Both the position numbers and the translations under genes were made by a program. This document shows positions 53,632 to 63,156 of a stretch of 64,000 nt of DNA, piece by piece (position 1 is the first letter of the stretch; each line of letters begins with the position of its first letter). Under the pieces are notes generated by a model. The model ran no database searches. It was given only the letters and a program-made list of their open reading frames with translations, and was not told the origin of the DNA. Origin of the DNA: Rhodobacter maris. Its GTDB lineage: Bacteria; Pseudomonadota; Alphaproteobacteria; Rhodobacterales; Rhodobacteraceae. The DNA is taken from assembly GCF_900217815.1 (NCBI RefSeq), contig NZ_OBMT01000004.1, positions 154,957 to 218,956 on the forward strand, read 5' to 3'.

Positions 53632-54813
53632 ATGTTTCGATCTTTTCTTTATGCTGGCTGCCTTGCTGCCGCGGTCTTTTCCGCGCCCGCGCTTGCCTTC
53701 GATATGAGCGAATTGGCCGATCCGTTTGATGCGGGCCGTCTGTCCGCCACCGAATTGCGCTTTTTGCAATCCATGATCGCCTTTGAGGGCAGCTACGACG
53801 GCATGATCGACGGCAAATGGGGGCCCGCAAGTCAGGCTGCACTCGAAAAGTTCATGGCAAACATGGGCCTGCCGGGTGTCCCAATGACCGCTATGGTACT
53901 TTTGCGCGCGGCCGAGCACCAGATCCGCTTTGAAAATGACGGCTGGCACGAAACCTATCTTGATGCGTACGGCTTTTCATTGCTGACGCCAATGCAGATT
54001 ACGCCGATCGAACTGCGCGGGCCAAGCTTCGGTTTTTCCGCCAAGTTTTATCCGATCGTCTATACGTTCGAGCAGAGCGACCGGAGCCAACTCGTGGGCA
54101 CGCATGACCAGCTTCTTGCCAGCGCAAAGCCGGGCACGCCGAGCTATCGCCTGCGCCGGGCCGACCGTAAGGTGACAGCCGTTCTTGCTCGAAATGACAG
54201 GGGGCTCGGACTCAGTGGCGATGTCTCCGAAACGATCTTCTATCTGCGTTCGGAGCGAAGCCCGCGCGGTTGGAACACTCTGTTGCTGATGACCGGGGCG
54301 GAGAACCGCGGGCTCATGGCCATGGTGGCGGGCAGTGTCGTTCCCGGGGAGGGGGCGCCGATCGAACTGCCCGAGACAGGCGAGATCGTGCAAGGGATCC
54401 GCGCGGGCACAGCGGCGGGGCTCTTTGGCAGATTTGATGCAAACGGCAACCTTATGCCCCTTCCTGGTGCGCAGGCGCCCGCCCTACTGGATGGGCCGTG
54501 CCGGTCCTGGGGGGAGGAGGTGACCGTCTCCGGGCCAGTGCGCAAACAGATCTTTCCGGGGCCGCCGAATTACGAAAATATCGCGCTTGGCGACGCAGAG
54601 GAAGTTGCGACGATCCTCACGCTTGATGAGCCCTTCTGTCTGAATGCGACTCCGGGCGACCCGGAGGAGATTGCGGTGCGCAAGATCACCGAGATGCAAC
54701 TTGTCTCGCCGATCCCGGCCTCTAGCGAGCCGGTCACCGTCACCGGCATGCCGTTTCTGGGCCATACCGGGCATCACCATACCGAGGTGATGCTGGGCAA
54801 CCGTATCGACTAA
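53632..54813 (+). CDS. Exported protein with peptidoglycan-binding-like N-terminus
   Basis: A 393-residue protein with a signal peptide ending PALAF. Residues 35-75 (LSATELRFLQSMIAFEGSYD then GKWGPASQAALEKF) look like a peptidoglycan-binding-type helical repeat. The middle has no recognised motif. The C-terminus PVTVTGMPFLGHTGHHHTEVML resembles DUF4431-type ends, with a His-rich stretch that might bind metal. It heads a three-gene run of exported proteins and is divergent from the RTX gene. Confidence 0.65.
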   Translation: MFRSFLYAGCLAAAVFSAPALAFDMSELADPFDAGRLSATELRFLQSMIAFEGSYDGMIDGKWGPASQAALEKFMANMGLPGVPMTAMVLLRAAEHQIRFENDGWHETYLDAYGFSLLTPMQITPIELRGPSFGFSAKFYPIVYTFEQSDRSQLVGTHDQLLASAKPGTPSYRLRRADRKVTAVLARNDRGLGLSGDVSETIFYLRSERSPRGWNTLLLMTGAENRGLMAMVAGSVVPGEGAPIELPETGEIVQGIRAGTAAGLFGRFDANGNLMPLPGAQAPALLDGPCRSWGEEVTVSGPVRKQIFPGPPNYENIALGDAEEVATILTLDEPFCLNATPGDPEEIAVRKITEMQLVSPIPASSEPVTVTGMPFLGHTGHHHTEVMLGNRID

Positions 54814-54843
54814 CCCGTTCACGCCCCGCAGGAGATCGCTGTC

Positions 54844-55386
54844 ATGCTCTTTGCTGTTCGCCTCGCCCGCTCACTGCTCGCCGTCGCACTGATGATCCCC
54901 GTCATCGCTCCGCCTGTCAGGGCGGCTTCGCTCGACGCGTTTCTCGATCAGATCGAATTCTGCATCGAACCTGGCCCGTTGAAAGAGGCACGGCGCAAGC
55001 TCAGCCGCATGTTCCCGGTCCGCAATGTCGATGGCGTGATGAGCTACCCGCTCGACACCCAGACGCTGCGCCGCATCGACGCGTTGCTGCCCGGCCGCTT
55101 GCGCGCCGCATCTGTGACCGAAGACAGCGGCCATATGCAGATGAAATTCGAGATCGAAGGCACTTATCGCGGCCAGCGCGTGAAAGACATCGAACTCTGG
55201 CATGGCGCGCCGGGAATGCAGTTTTACGGTTTCGGGGTCGAGTTCCTCGAGACCCGGGCGCAGATCGCCTCGGTCTTCGGGCCTTCGGTCGACTGGACCC
55301 GCGCGAACAGCAACCGTTACCGGCCCCCGGTTCTGGCGATGATTCCTTCCTCGCGTGCCCTCATCATGTGCAGTTTCTCACCGTAA
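54844..55386 (+). CDS. Exported protein of unknown function (paralogue A)
   Basis: A 180-residue protein with a signal peptide ending VRAAS. It contains FCIEPGPLKEARRKL, FEIEGTYRGQRVKDIELWHGAP and GFGVEFLETRAQIASVFG, with two cysteines far apart (Cys in FCIE and MCSF). The EGTYRGQ region lines up with GTYQGVPVRALSF in the next gene, so the two are probably distant paralogues. It lies 30 bases after the preceding gene, with GGAGATCG upstream. Confidence 0.55.
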   Translation: MLFAVRLARSLLAVALMIPVIAPPVRAASLDAFLDQIEFCIEPGPLKEARRKLSRMFPVRNVDGVMSYPLDTQTLRRIDALLPGRLRAASVTEDSGHMQMKFEIEGTYRGQRVKDIELWHGAPGMQFYGFGVEFLETRAQIASVFGPSVDWTRANSNRYRPPVLAMIPSSRALIMCSFSP

Positions 55387-55465
55387 CGGACCACCCGTCT
55401 TGAACCACGTATTCCCCCTGAGGAACGGAACCCAGATCCCTCTGCCCCGGAGATAGTCCATAGCC

Positions 55466-55990
55466 ATGCGCTCTTTTCTGCTTGCCCTCGTTGCCAGCCT
55501 GATCGCGCCCGGCCTTGTCGCCGCCAATCCGCCAACGCTCGATCCAATCCTTGTCGGCACCGAAGTTTGCCACCCCTCGCGTCGGTTCAACGCTTTGATC
55601 GACGCGCTCGCCGAGATTTATCCTGCCGATGAGAGCTTCAATGGCGGCTATCGCGCGGCGCCTGAAAGCTTCACTCGGCTCGCCGCGCAAGCGCGGCTTC
55701 CGGTTCTGCCCGAAGCCGTCGACATCCGCTGGGTCGAGCGGGTGATCACCTATGAGATGACGGTTCAGGGCACCTATCAAGGGGTGCCGGTGCGCGCGCT
55801 CTCTTTCACTTGGGGTCTTGAAAGCGGCATCAATTACTGGTCGGTGCAGTTTGACGCGCCGCGCACACAGGTGGTCTTGCGGTTTGGCGCCGCGGTAGCG
55901 CGTGCGCGCCAGCAGAGCGTTAACGAATGGGATCCGATCGTCAGCATTGATCCGGTGGAAGCGCGGCTCACTTGCGACAGTTCGATGTGA
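55466..55990 (+). CDS. Exported protein of unknown function (paralogue B)
   Basis: A 174-residue protein with a signal peptide ending VAANP. It has VGTEVCHPSRRFNALIDAL, MTVQGTYQGVPVRALSFTWG, YWSVQFDAPRTQVVLRFG and a second cysteine near the end (LTCDSS). Gene order and the aligned blocks suggest duplication of paralogue A or of its ancestor. The two cysteines may form a disulfide. No function is known. It is convergent with the following gene (13-base gap). Confidence 0.55.
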   Translation: MRSFLLALVASLIAPGLVAANPPTLDPILVGTEVCHPSRRFNALIDALAEIYPADESFNGGYRAAPESFTRLAAQARLPVLPEAVDIRWVERVITYEMTVQGTYQGVPVRALSFTWGLESGINYWSVQFDAPRTQVVLRFGAAVARARQQSVNEWDPIVSIDPVEARLTCDSSM

Positions 55991-56003
55991 CGGAGGGGCC
56001 TCC

Positions 56004-57764
56004 TCAACGCCGCGTCGGCTCCATCCCGAGTCCGACCGTATAAGTCTGGTATCCGAAATAGCCACCCTTGCAGCGCCGCGTGAACCCGCCGCTCAGAGTT
56101 TGCGTGATCGGCTTGTGATCATATTTGAGAGCCTTGAAGGCGAGATCGCCAAGGCAGGCGTCGATCTCCTCGGGGTGAAAGCCAAGACCCGAAAAGAACC
56201 GGTAGACATGCTGCAGGTAGCGACGCCCGGTCGGCCCTTGCCCCACCCCGCCCGCCAGTGTCAGATTGACGTGGACGGTCTGTGCAGGCATGTCGAACAG
56301 CACCAAGACGGAGGTGCTGTCGCCCATCGCCGCCAGAAAAGCACTGCCGGTGGCACATTCGACGCTGCCCGTCTGCCCGATGCGCATACAGCGGATATCA
56401 CCCTTCGAAAGCGTCTCGATCTGCTGCATCATTCGCGCCAGATCGCGCTGCCGCAGTGCCGCCAGAAGCGGCGCACCCGCGACAGTTTCGAAATTGATCG
56501 GCTTCGGGCGTTCGCAAATACCATTCAGGGCAACAAGCCGCGCCTCGAGCCCGCCGATCTCGAGCACCTCGCGCCGCCCGTCCGGCATCTCGGCCGTCAC
56601 TCGGACCGAGCCTTCCGCGCGTTCCGCAGCGCGCCTGTAAGCGGCGATAAAAGCGCGTGCGCTCTCTGGGCGCAACTCTGGCCCGATCTGGCTCACTGTC
56701 GTGCTGCGAAAGCCCGGATTCCCCATTCGGATGACAGTACCATCAGGAAAACGAAACTGCGGGTCGAGCCTATTGTCAGCGGCGACGAGCTGGACAGTGT
56801 AGTCCTTGTACCCCAGGCAACCAACGGCAATCCCGGCCATCTGGGAGGATTCAGGCAGACCGAAGACCAGCCGCGGCTCGTCCTCGGCCCGCATCAGCAT
56901 CCAGCGGCTTTCTTCGCCGGGAGTTGGCGCGGGCAGCGCAGCTCGAGCGGGCCCGAGCGTTTCAAGATGAAGGGCCTTCAACCAGTCCGAAACATTTTCC
57001 GTGCCGCGCGGGTCGAGCAGCGAAAATTGCTCGCCCCCCTGGATGCTGTTCGCCACAAGCGCCATTGCCGCACGATCCGCGGAAGTGGCGGCGGCGACCG
57101 CAAAGAGGGTCCAACTGTTGTCCTCGCGGCGCGCGAGAGTCGCGTGAACCGGAGCATGACCACTCCGGCGCAGCCCGAAAAGACCATCGATCCGGGCCTC
57201 TCCAGACCAGATCAGGTAATCATCCTGGCGCAACTCAAGCGCCGGCGCGTCCTTGAGCGCCGCCTCACGAAGTTGGTTGAACCAGCGCTCGAGCGCGCGC
57301 TTTGTGCCCTGCATCGCGCCAATCGTCACCGTGCCGTCATCATAGAGCAGGGTGAAATGGTCATTTTGCGAGACCGCACCCACTTTGAACGGCAGAGGCG
57401 CTAGGAAGGAGAGGTTTATCCCGGGGTCATAGACAAGATCCCATTGCCCGGTGTCGAAACGGTCAAGCGCGCGGTCCAGAAAGCCCGCAACGGCACGCAG
57501 GTCAGGCCTACACCCGACACTTGAGCACCCCATTACAGCAGCGAAGCCGGCATCGAGACCCGGCCCCCATTCTCCCGTGAACATCCTGTCGTAAGCGCCC
57601 GCCTGCGTCAGCGCCGCCTCGATCAGGCGGATATCATTGGGGCCAAGACCCGCGGGATCGAAGGATTGATCCAGGGGATCGGCGCGAAGCGGCAACGCCG
57701 CGCAGGTCGTTATGAGAAGGGAAGAAATCGCCACGAGGAGGGCTTGTCGCGCCAAAGTGATCAT
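56004..57764 (-). CDS. Large exported protein related to the peptidoglycan-binding-like protein
   Basis: A 586-residue protein with a signal peptide (about 1-28). The N-terminal block LGPNDIRLIEAALTQAGAYDRMFTGEWGPGLDAGFAAVM is laid out like residues 38-75 of the protein at 53632, so both probably share a peptidoglycan-binding-type start. The centre resembles a domain of serine-protease-associated exported proteins in Rhodobacterales (DLVYDPGINLSFLAPLPF), but no catalytic triad is visible. Six or more cysteines could form disulfides. It is transcribed opposite to the three genes to its left. Confidence 0.6.
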   Translation of the reverse strand: MITLARQALLVAISSLLITTCAALPLRADPLDQSFDPAGLGPNDIRLIEAALTQAGAYDRMFTGEWGPGLDAGFAAVMGCSSVGCRPDLRAVAGFLDRALDRFDTGQWDLVYDPGINLSFLAPLPFKVGAVSQNDHFTLLYDDGTVTIGAMQGTKRALERWFNQLREAALKDAPALELRQDDYLIWSGEARIDGLFGLRRSGHAPVHATLARREDNSWTLFAVAAATSADRAAMALVANSIQGGEQFSLLDPRGTENVSDWLKALHLETLGPARAALPAPTPGEESRWMLMRAEDEPRLVFGLPESSQMAGIAVGCLGYKDYTVQLVAADNRLDPQFRFPDGTVIRMGNPGFRSTTVSQIGPELRPESARAFIAAYRRAAERAEGSVRVTAEMPDGRREVLEIGGLEARLVALNGICERPKPINFETVAGAPLLAALRQRDLARMMQQIETLSKGDIRCMRIGQTGSVECATGSAFLAAMGDSTSVLVLFDMPAQTVHVNLTLAGGVGQGPTGRRYLQHVYRFFSGLGFHPEEIDACLGDLAFKALKYDHKPITQTLSGGFTRRCKGGYFGYQTYTVGLGMEPTRR

Positions 57765-57776
57765 CGCAAATCTCGT

Positions 57777-57860
57777 TTAAATTAAATAAGCACTCTCGGT
57801 GAGTTTTCTTGCACTGACACCAGGAAGGTAAATGATTTGCCCCTCACATCTCAAGGACCA
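57777..57860 (-). pseudogene. Fragment of a second RTX gene, 3' end only
   Basis: About 26 codons, SLRCEGQIIYLPGVSARKLT and a stop, match the last residues of the RTX protein (SLNYEGQTIYLLGISAGELT). At the base level, ACCAGGAAGGTAAAT and TGCCCCTC recur in both. Everything upstream is gone; the IS66 remnant follows. Confidence 0.65.
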
Positions 57861-57902
57861 TTGGCATACCGCCCGCCCATCGCCCTTTGCCTTGCGGCTT
57901 GA

Positions 57903-58085
57903 CTATTCACGGAAGTTCCAGGGCATGAGCGCGGCGATATCGCTTTGCATGTGCGGGTCGAGGATCTTGCGGAGCGTGGCGGCGATATAGGCCTCGGGGT
58001 TGATGCCATTGAGGCGGCAGGTACCGATCGGCGCGGCGATGCGGGTCCAGGTTTTCGCCCCGTCGTCGGAGCCTTTCCTCGTCAG
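57903..58085 (-). pseudogene. IS66-family transposase C-terminal fragment
   Basis: The frame ends GTCRLNGINPEAYIAATLRK then ILDPHMQSDIAALMPWNF. This is the C-terminal hallmark of IS66 TnpC (RIASLxxTxKxNGVDPxAYLxxTL ... DLLPWNF). A GSDDGAKTWTRIAAPI block sits upstream, corresponding to the GSDEGG...WARIA part of intact TnpC. The remaining 400 or so residues are missing. It marks the right edge of the accessory block. Confidence 0.8.
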
Positions 58086-58363
58086 CGGTATCGGCACCGG
58101 CGCCTGGATGATGCTGCGTTGCGCGATGTACTGCGCGCCGCCGCCGAGACGCACCGAAGGTTCGGGTAGGCGATGAGATCGAAGCTCTAGCCGCATCACA
58201 TCATGTCAGAGATTCAGAGCCTGAAGAAAACCTCCGGGACGACCTTTGAGGGCGCTCAGGACACACGATCAACGGCAAGGGCGGATTCCGGACATGCGGC
58301 GCACTCTTCGCTGGAACCCAGGATAGCGGCCTTTGCTTCTTGGGCCCCAATCCTTATTTTGGC

Positions 58364-61300
58364 TCAATGAAAGTCCCGGCTTGGAAACAACCGCTTGGCC
58401 TGCTCGCGCGGGTGGCGGGCGCGCGATGTTGTGCGAGGGGGGCGCGGGGCGTCGTCGGCTTGGGGCAGCGTGCCTCCAATCCGTTCGGGCATGGGGTGGC
58501 CAAGGTCTGAGAGCCGATGCGAGAGATCCTCTATACGCTCGGCAATCAAATGCACCACGATCCCCTCGCGCTCCAGCCGCCCGGTCACGCGCAAAAGCCG
58601 CCCGCCCATCACCGCGCGGCGAAAGCGTTCGTAAAGTTTGGGCCAGACCACGACATTGGCGACCCCGGTCTCATCTTCCAGCGTGAGGAAAATCACCCCC
58701 GAGGCGGTGCCGGGGCGCTGGCGGGTGATCACGAGGCCGCAGACGGTGGTGCGCTGCAATGGCGCGGTTGCCAATTGGTCATGGCATGTCAGACCCGGCA
58801 GGCCGGGGCGCAAAAGCTCCATCGGATGGGCCCGGAGCGTGAGGCGCAACGCGATGTAATCTTCCACCACTTCCTCGCCCAGATGCATCGGGGGCAGCGG
58901 CACAGAAGGCTCGGCCAGCCCCTCGCCATCCAGCGGATTTGCAAAGAGCGGCAGCGGCGCAGGCGCGCGGATCGCGCGCACCGCCCAGAGCGCATCGCGC
59001 CGTGTGAGCCCCATGCCGGCAAAGGCATCTGCCTCGGCCAGACGTTCCAGCGTGGCCGGCGCAAGCCCGGCGCGCAGCCAGAGGCTTTCAATATCGGGGT
59101 AGCCATTGCCGCGCGCGGCCACGAGCCAGCCCGCATCCTCGGCCCGCAAGCCCTTGATTTGCCGAAAGCCAAGTCGGAGCGCGAGCCGCCCATCGGCGCA
59201 GCGTTCAAGGCTGTTGTCCCAAGTCGAATGGTTCACGCAAACGGGGCGCACCTCTACCCCATGTTCCCGGACATCGCGCACAATTTGCGCGGGCGCGTAA
59301 AAGCCCATCGGCTGGGCATTGAGCAACGCGCAGGCAAAGACCTCGGGGTGGTGGCATTTGAGCCAGGAGGAGACATAGGTCAGCATCGCAAAGGCCGCCG
59401 CATGGCTTTCGGGAAAGCCGTAATCGGCAAAGCCTTCGATCTGCGCAAAACAGGCCTCGGCAATCTCTTGCGCATAGCCATTGGCGCGCATCCCGCCGAT
59501 AAACCGTTCGCGGTGCTGCTCGATCGTGCCCATGCGCCGGAAGGAGGCGAGCGAGCGGCGCAATTGATCCGCCTCTTCTGCCGAATAGCCCGCGCCGACA
59601 ACGGCAATTTGCATCGCCTGTTCCTGAAACAGCGGCACGCCGAGGGTTTTGGCCGTGACGGCCGCGAGTGCGGGGCCGAAAGGTTCAGGGGCTTCGAGCT
59701 TCTGACGGCGGCGGATATAGGGTTTGACCATACCGCCCTGAATCGGGCCGGGGCGGACAATCGCCACCTCGATCACGAGATCATAGAAGGTTTCAGGCTT
59801 CATCCGCGGCAAAAAGTTCATCTGCGCGCGGCTTTCGACCTGAAACACCCCCACCGCATCGGCGCGGGTGAGCATCGCATAGGTGGCGCGGTCTTCTTGC
59901 GGCACGGTGGCGAGGCTGAGCCGCTCGCCCTTGTGGGCGTCGAGCAGATCGAAACTTTTGCGCAGGCAGGTCAGCATCCCAAGGCTCAGGATATCGACCT
60001 TGAGGATGCCAAGCGCGTCGATATCGTCTTTGTCCCATTCGATGCAGCTGCGCCCCGCCATCGCGGCGTTTTCAATCGGGCAGAGGTCATCCAGCCGCCC
60101 CCGCGTGATGATAAAACCGCCAACATGTTGGCTGAGGTGGCGCGGAAAGCCGATGATCTCTCCAATGAGCCGGATGGTCAGCGCCAAGCGCCGGTCTTCG
60201 GGGTTAAGCCCCACTTCGCGCAGCCGCGCCGGGTCTGCCCCTTGGTTGGACATGCCCCAGATCTGGCCCGAAAGGGCTGCCGTGACATCGGCAGACAGCC
60301 CCATCACCTTGCCGACCTCACGGATCGCGGCGCGGGAGCGGAAATGGATCACCGTGGCGCAAAGCCCGGCGCGGTTGCGGCCATAGCGGTCATAAATCCA
60401 CTGAATGATTTCCTCGCGCCGCTCATGTTCAAAATCCACATCAATATCGGGCGGTTCGCCGCGATGGCGGGAGATGAAACGCTCAAACACCATGCCGATC
60501 ATCTCGGGCGCGACATCGGTGATGCCGAGCAGGTAGCACAGGATCGAATTGGCCGCCGAGCCGCGCCCTTGGCACAAAATCCCGCGCCTGCGCGCCTCGG
60601 TTACGATGTCATGCACGGTGAGGAAATAGGGCGCATAGCCAAGCTCGGCCACCAGCCCCAATTCCTTGGCCATCAGCTTATAAACGCGTTCCGAGGCCCC
60701 CTCGGGGTAGCGCCGCGCAAGCCCTTCCCGCGCAAGCCGATCCAGCCGGATTTGAGCGGGTTCGCCATCGCTGGCCTCATCAGGGTATTCATAGCTGAGT
60801 TCCGAGAGATCAAAGCTGCACCGCGCGGCGATTTCCAACGTGCGCCGGATCGCGGCGGGGTGGTGGCGGAAAAGCCGCGCCATCTCCCCCGCACTTTTCA
60901 ACCGCCGCTCCCCATTGGGCAGCGCGCGGGTGCCAATGGTATCAATCGTCAGCCCCTCGCGCAGGCAGGTCAGCACATCGGCCAAAGGGCGGCGATGGGC
61001 GCGGTGCATCAGAACATCACCCACCGCCACCATCGGTGTATTGGCGCGCAAAGCGAGATTGGCGCAGGCGCGAAACCACGCCTGATCGGAGCCATCATAA
61101 CGCGGCGCGGCACCCAGAAAGACATGGCCGGGAAAGGGGCGCTGGAGTGTTTGAAGGGGCGCGCGGATCGCCCCAGTTTGCAGCGTTTCAGGCGCACCGA
61201 TTGGCGGCAAAGCGATCAAGAGCATGCCCGTGCAGCCCACCGCCAGATCGCTCAGATCAAGATGGCACTCCCCCTTGGCGGCACGGCGCTTGCCTAAGGT

Positions 61301-61687
61301 CAGGAGCCGCGAGAGCCGCTCATAGGCGGCGCGGTCCATGGGCAAAGCAAGCCAGTCGAGCGGACAATCGCGCAACACCAGCCGCGCCCCCACAATCAAC
61401 CGCGGCAACCCCAGCACCTCGGGGCGCGCCAGATCCTGCGGCGTGCCCATCTCTTGGCGTGAGGATGGGTCCATTTGCGCGCTGGAGCGAATGCGTAGCC
61501 CCGCCGCCTCTTCGCGCAGGGTTTTCAGCGCGGAGAAGGCCCGCACCACACCCGCCAAACTGTTGCGATCGGTGATGGCAAGCGCCGTCAGCCCCAATTC
61601 CGCCGCGCGCGCCACCAATTCCTCGGGGTGTGAGGCCCCGGTGAGGAAGGTGAAGTTCGAGGTCACGCAAAGTTCTGCATAGCTCAT
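58364..61687 (-). CDS. dnaE2: Error-prone DNA polymerase DnaE2 (ImuC)
   Basis: A 1,107-residue C-family polymerase that, with ImuA and ImuB, carries out mutagenic translesion synthesis after DNA damage. It has the PHP domain start YAELCVTSNFTFLTGASHPEE, the acidic catalytic motif PDIDVDFEHER (Asp414-Asp418), GRGSAANSILCYLLGITDV before it and a C-terminal OB-fold (VCGLVITRQRPGTASGV). Length fits DnaE2 rather than replicative DnaE1 (about 1,160 residues). The start MSYAELCVTS overlaps the imuB stop (ATGA). It is the last gene of imuA-imuB-dnaE2. Confidence 0.96.
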   Translation of the reverse strand: MSYAELCVTSNFTFLTGASHPEELVARAAELGLTALAITDRNSLAGVVRAFSALKTLREEAAGLRIRSSAQMDPSSRQEMGTPQDLARPEVLGLPRLIVGARLVLRDCPLDWLALPMDRAAYERLSRLLTLGKRRAAKGECHLDLSDLAVGCTGMLLIALPPIGAPETLQTGAIRAPLQTLQRPFPGHVFLGAAPRYDGSDQAWFRACANLALRANTPMVAVGDVLMHRAHRRPLADVLTCLREGLTIDTIGTRALPNGERRLKSAGEMARLFRHHPAAIRRTLEIAARCSFDLSELSYEYPDEASDGEPAQIRLDRLAREGLARRYPEGASERVYKLMAKELGLVAELGYAPYFLTVHDIVTEARRRGILCQGRGSAANSILCYLLGITDVAPEMIGMVFERFISRHRGEPPDIDVDFEHERREEIIQWIYDRYGRNRAGLCATVIHFRSRAAIREVGKVMGLSADVTAALSGQIWGMSNQGADPARLREVGLNPEDRRLALTIRLIGEIIGFPRHLSQHVGGFIITRGRLDDLCPIENAAMAGRSCIEWDKDDIDALGILKVDILSLGMLTCLRKSFDLLDAHKGERLSLATVPQEDRATYAMLTRADAVGVFQVESRAQMNFLPRMKPETFYDLVIEVAIVRPGPIQGGMVKPYIRRRQKLEAPEPFGPALAAVTAKTLGVPLFQEQAMQIAVVGAGYSAEEADQLRRSLASFRRMGTIEQHRERFIGGMRANGYAQEIAEACFAQIEGFADYGFPESHAAAFAMLTYVSSWLKCHHPEVFACALLNAQPMGFYAPAQIVRDVREHGVEVRPVCVNHSTWDNSLERCADGRLALRLGFRQIKGLRAEDAGWLVAARGNGYPDIESLWLRAGLAPATLERLAEADAFAGMGLTRRDALWAVRAIRAPAPLPLFANPLDGEGLAEPSVPLPPMHLGEEVVEDYIALRLTLRAHPMELLRPGLPGLTCHDQLATAPLQRTTVCGLVITRQRPGTASGVIFLTLEDETGVANVVVWPKLYERFRRAVMGGRLLRVTGRLEREGIVVHLIAERIEDLSHRLSDLGHPMPERIGGTLPQADDAPRPPRTTSRARHPREQAKRLFPSRDFH

Positions 61688-63156
61688 GCAAATTCTCCCT
61701 GCACAAACCAGCCCGGATCTTGCGGGGTGTAAAACATCCACAACCGCCGCCCCTCGCGCGTTTCCACCCGCCAGTAATCGCGCAGGCCCCGGCGCCAATT
61801 CTCATCCTCAATCCACCATTCCGGCGCGATGCGTTCGGGCCCGGTGGCGCGCCCCAAGGTGAGCCGCATCCCCCGCCAGCGGAAACTCTGCGGCGGCTCC
61901 GCCCCCTGTGCGGCAAGGGGCTCGGGCGCAAACAAGCGCAGCGGGCGTGGGCGCGGCGCGGTGAAGCCGCTCTGCGGGGTACTAAAGGCCGCAGGTGCCA
62001 GCAAAAAGGCGCGCTCGGGGATATGGCTTTCGGCGGGCAAAAACCGCAGCACATTTTCCAGCCCGATCCGCGTGCCGATCCGGGTGATCAGATCGGCCAG
62101 TTGTTCTGGCGGCGCATGACCCGGTGCGGCGCTTTGCAAGGCATTGCTTTGCGGCGGGGCGAGCCTTTCCACCTGCACCGCCTCCAGCCGCATCTGATCA
62201 ATGCCAAAGCCGGCATCCACATCTTCGAGCCCGCGGGCAAAAAGCGGCAAGATACGTGCGGGCTCCCGCATCGGCGCAGCCAAGCGCAATTCGACCTGTT
62301 GGCTCGCCTGATCGACCCGGCGCAGGGTGAGGCACAGCCGCCGCGCCCCCATTTCTTGCGTGGCGAGCTTTTGGCACAGCGGGGTGAGCAAGCGTTCCAG
62401 CGCCGCTTGCACATCCGCCTGCAAGCCGATCGGCTCGGGCAATGTCATCCGGGTGGCAAATTGCGGCGGCTCAGCCTCTGGCGTCACGGGTTCGGGCGCA
62501 TGGCCAAGGCATTGATCCAGCCGGGTCAGCAGGTCTTGGCCGAACCGCCGCGCAAGCGGCGCGCGCGGGCTGGCCGCCAGATCGCCGATCTTGCGCAAGC
62601 CCAACCGTTGCAACGCGACCACCGTATCCGTCGGCAGGCGCAGCGCAGCAACGGGCAAAGACAGAAGCGTTTCCGCGCTGCCGCCAAAATGCGCCACCGC
62701 CCAGGCCGCCCCGCGTGACGCCGCAAGGCCAAGCTGCGCGGTGACGCCCGCGCGGGCAAGCCGGGCCTGCATATCGGCCAGCATCGCCGCCTCGCCCCCA
62801 AACAAATGCGCGGCTCCGGTGATGTCCAGCACCAGCCCATCCGCACCTTCAAGACCCACCCAAGGGCAATACCGCTCCGCCCAACGGCGCAACAGGCGCA
62901 GGAAACGAGCCTCTTGGTCGGGCCTTGCGGGCTGGCTAATTAGGTTTGGGCAAAAGCTGCGCGCATCGGCCATGCGCATGCCGCGGTGCAGCCCGGTCCG
63001 TTCGGCGGCCCCATTCAGGCAATAAATCGTTTCGCTGGAGCCGATGCGTTGGGACAGAGCAAAGGGCCCCTCGACCGGGCGCGCGCGTAAAACCCGGTCA
63101 CTCGCCAGCCGGGGAAACCAGATCGAGACGATGCGCCTGTGCGTTCCAGCAAACAT
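61684..63156 (-). CDS. imuB: Y-family polymerase-like protein ImuB
   Basis: A 490-residue ImuB, the adapter that links DnaE2 and the beta clamp in translesion synthesis. It starts near RRIVSIWFPRLASDRVLR and has GADGLVLDITGAAHLFGGE, the palm region in which the polymerase catalytic acids are replaced in ImuB proteins. A long C-terminal region follows, ending with a clamp/DnaE2-contact type segment (WMFYTPQDPGWFVQGEF). The start is either ATG 63154-63156 or a TTG at 63166-63168 with a better Shine-Dalgarno (GGGA). It overlaps imuA by about 60 bases. Confidence 0.93.
   Translation of the reverse strand: MFAGTHRRIVSIWFPRLASDRVLRARPVEGPFALSQRIGSSETIYCLNGAAERTGLHRGMRMADARSFCPNLISQPARPDQEARFLRLLRRWAERYCPWVGLEGADGLVLDITGAAHLFGGEAAMLADMQARLARAGVTAQLGLAASRGAAWAVAHFGGSAETLLSLPVAALRLPTDTVVALQRLGLRKIGDLAASPRAPLARRFGQDLLTRLDQCLGHAPEPVTPEAEPPQFATRMTLPEPIGLQADVQAALERLLTPLCQKLATQEMGARRLCLTLRRVDQASQQVELRLAAPMREPARILPLFARGLEDVDAGFGIDQMRLEAVQVERLAPPQSNALQSAAPGHAPPEQLADLITRIGTRIGLENVLRFLPAESHIPERAFLLAPAAFSTPQSGFTAPRPRPLRLFAPEPLAAQGAEPPQSFRWRGMRLTLGRATGPERIAPEWWIEDENWRRGLRDYWRVETREGRRLWMFYTPQDPGWFVQGEFA

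Noticed and set aside
58517..61297. Plus-strand open frame of 926 codons
   Set aside because: It is antisense to dnaE2, whose motifs are continuous; the product is His/Arg/Gly-rich and without motifs.
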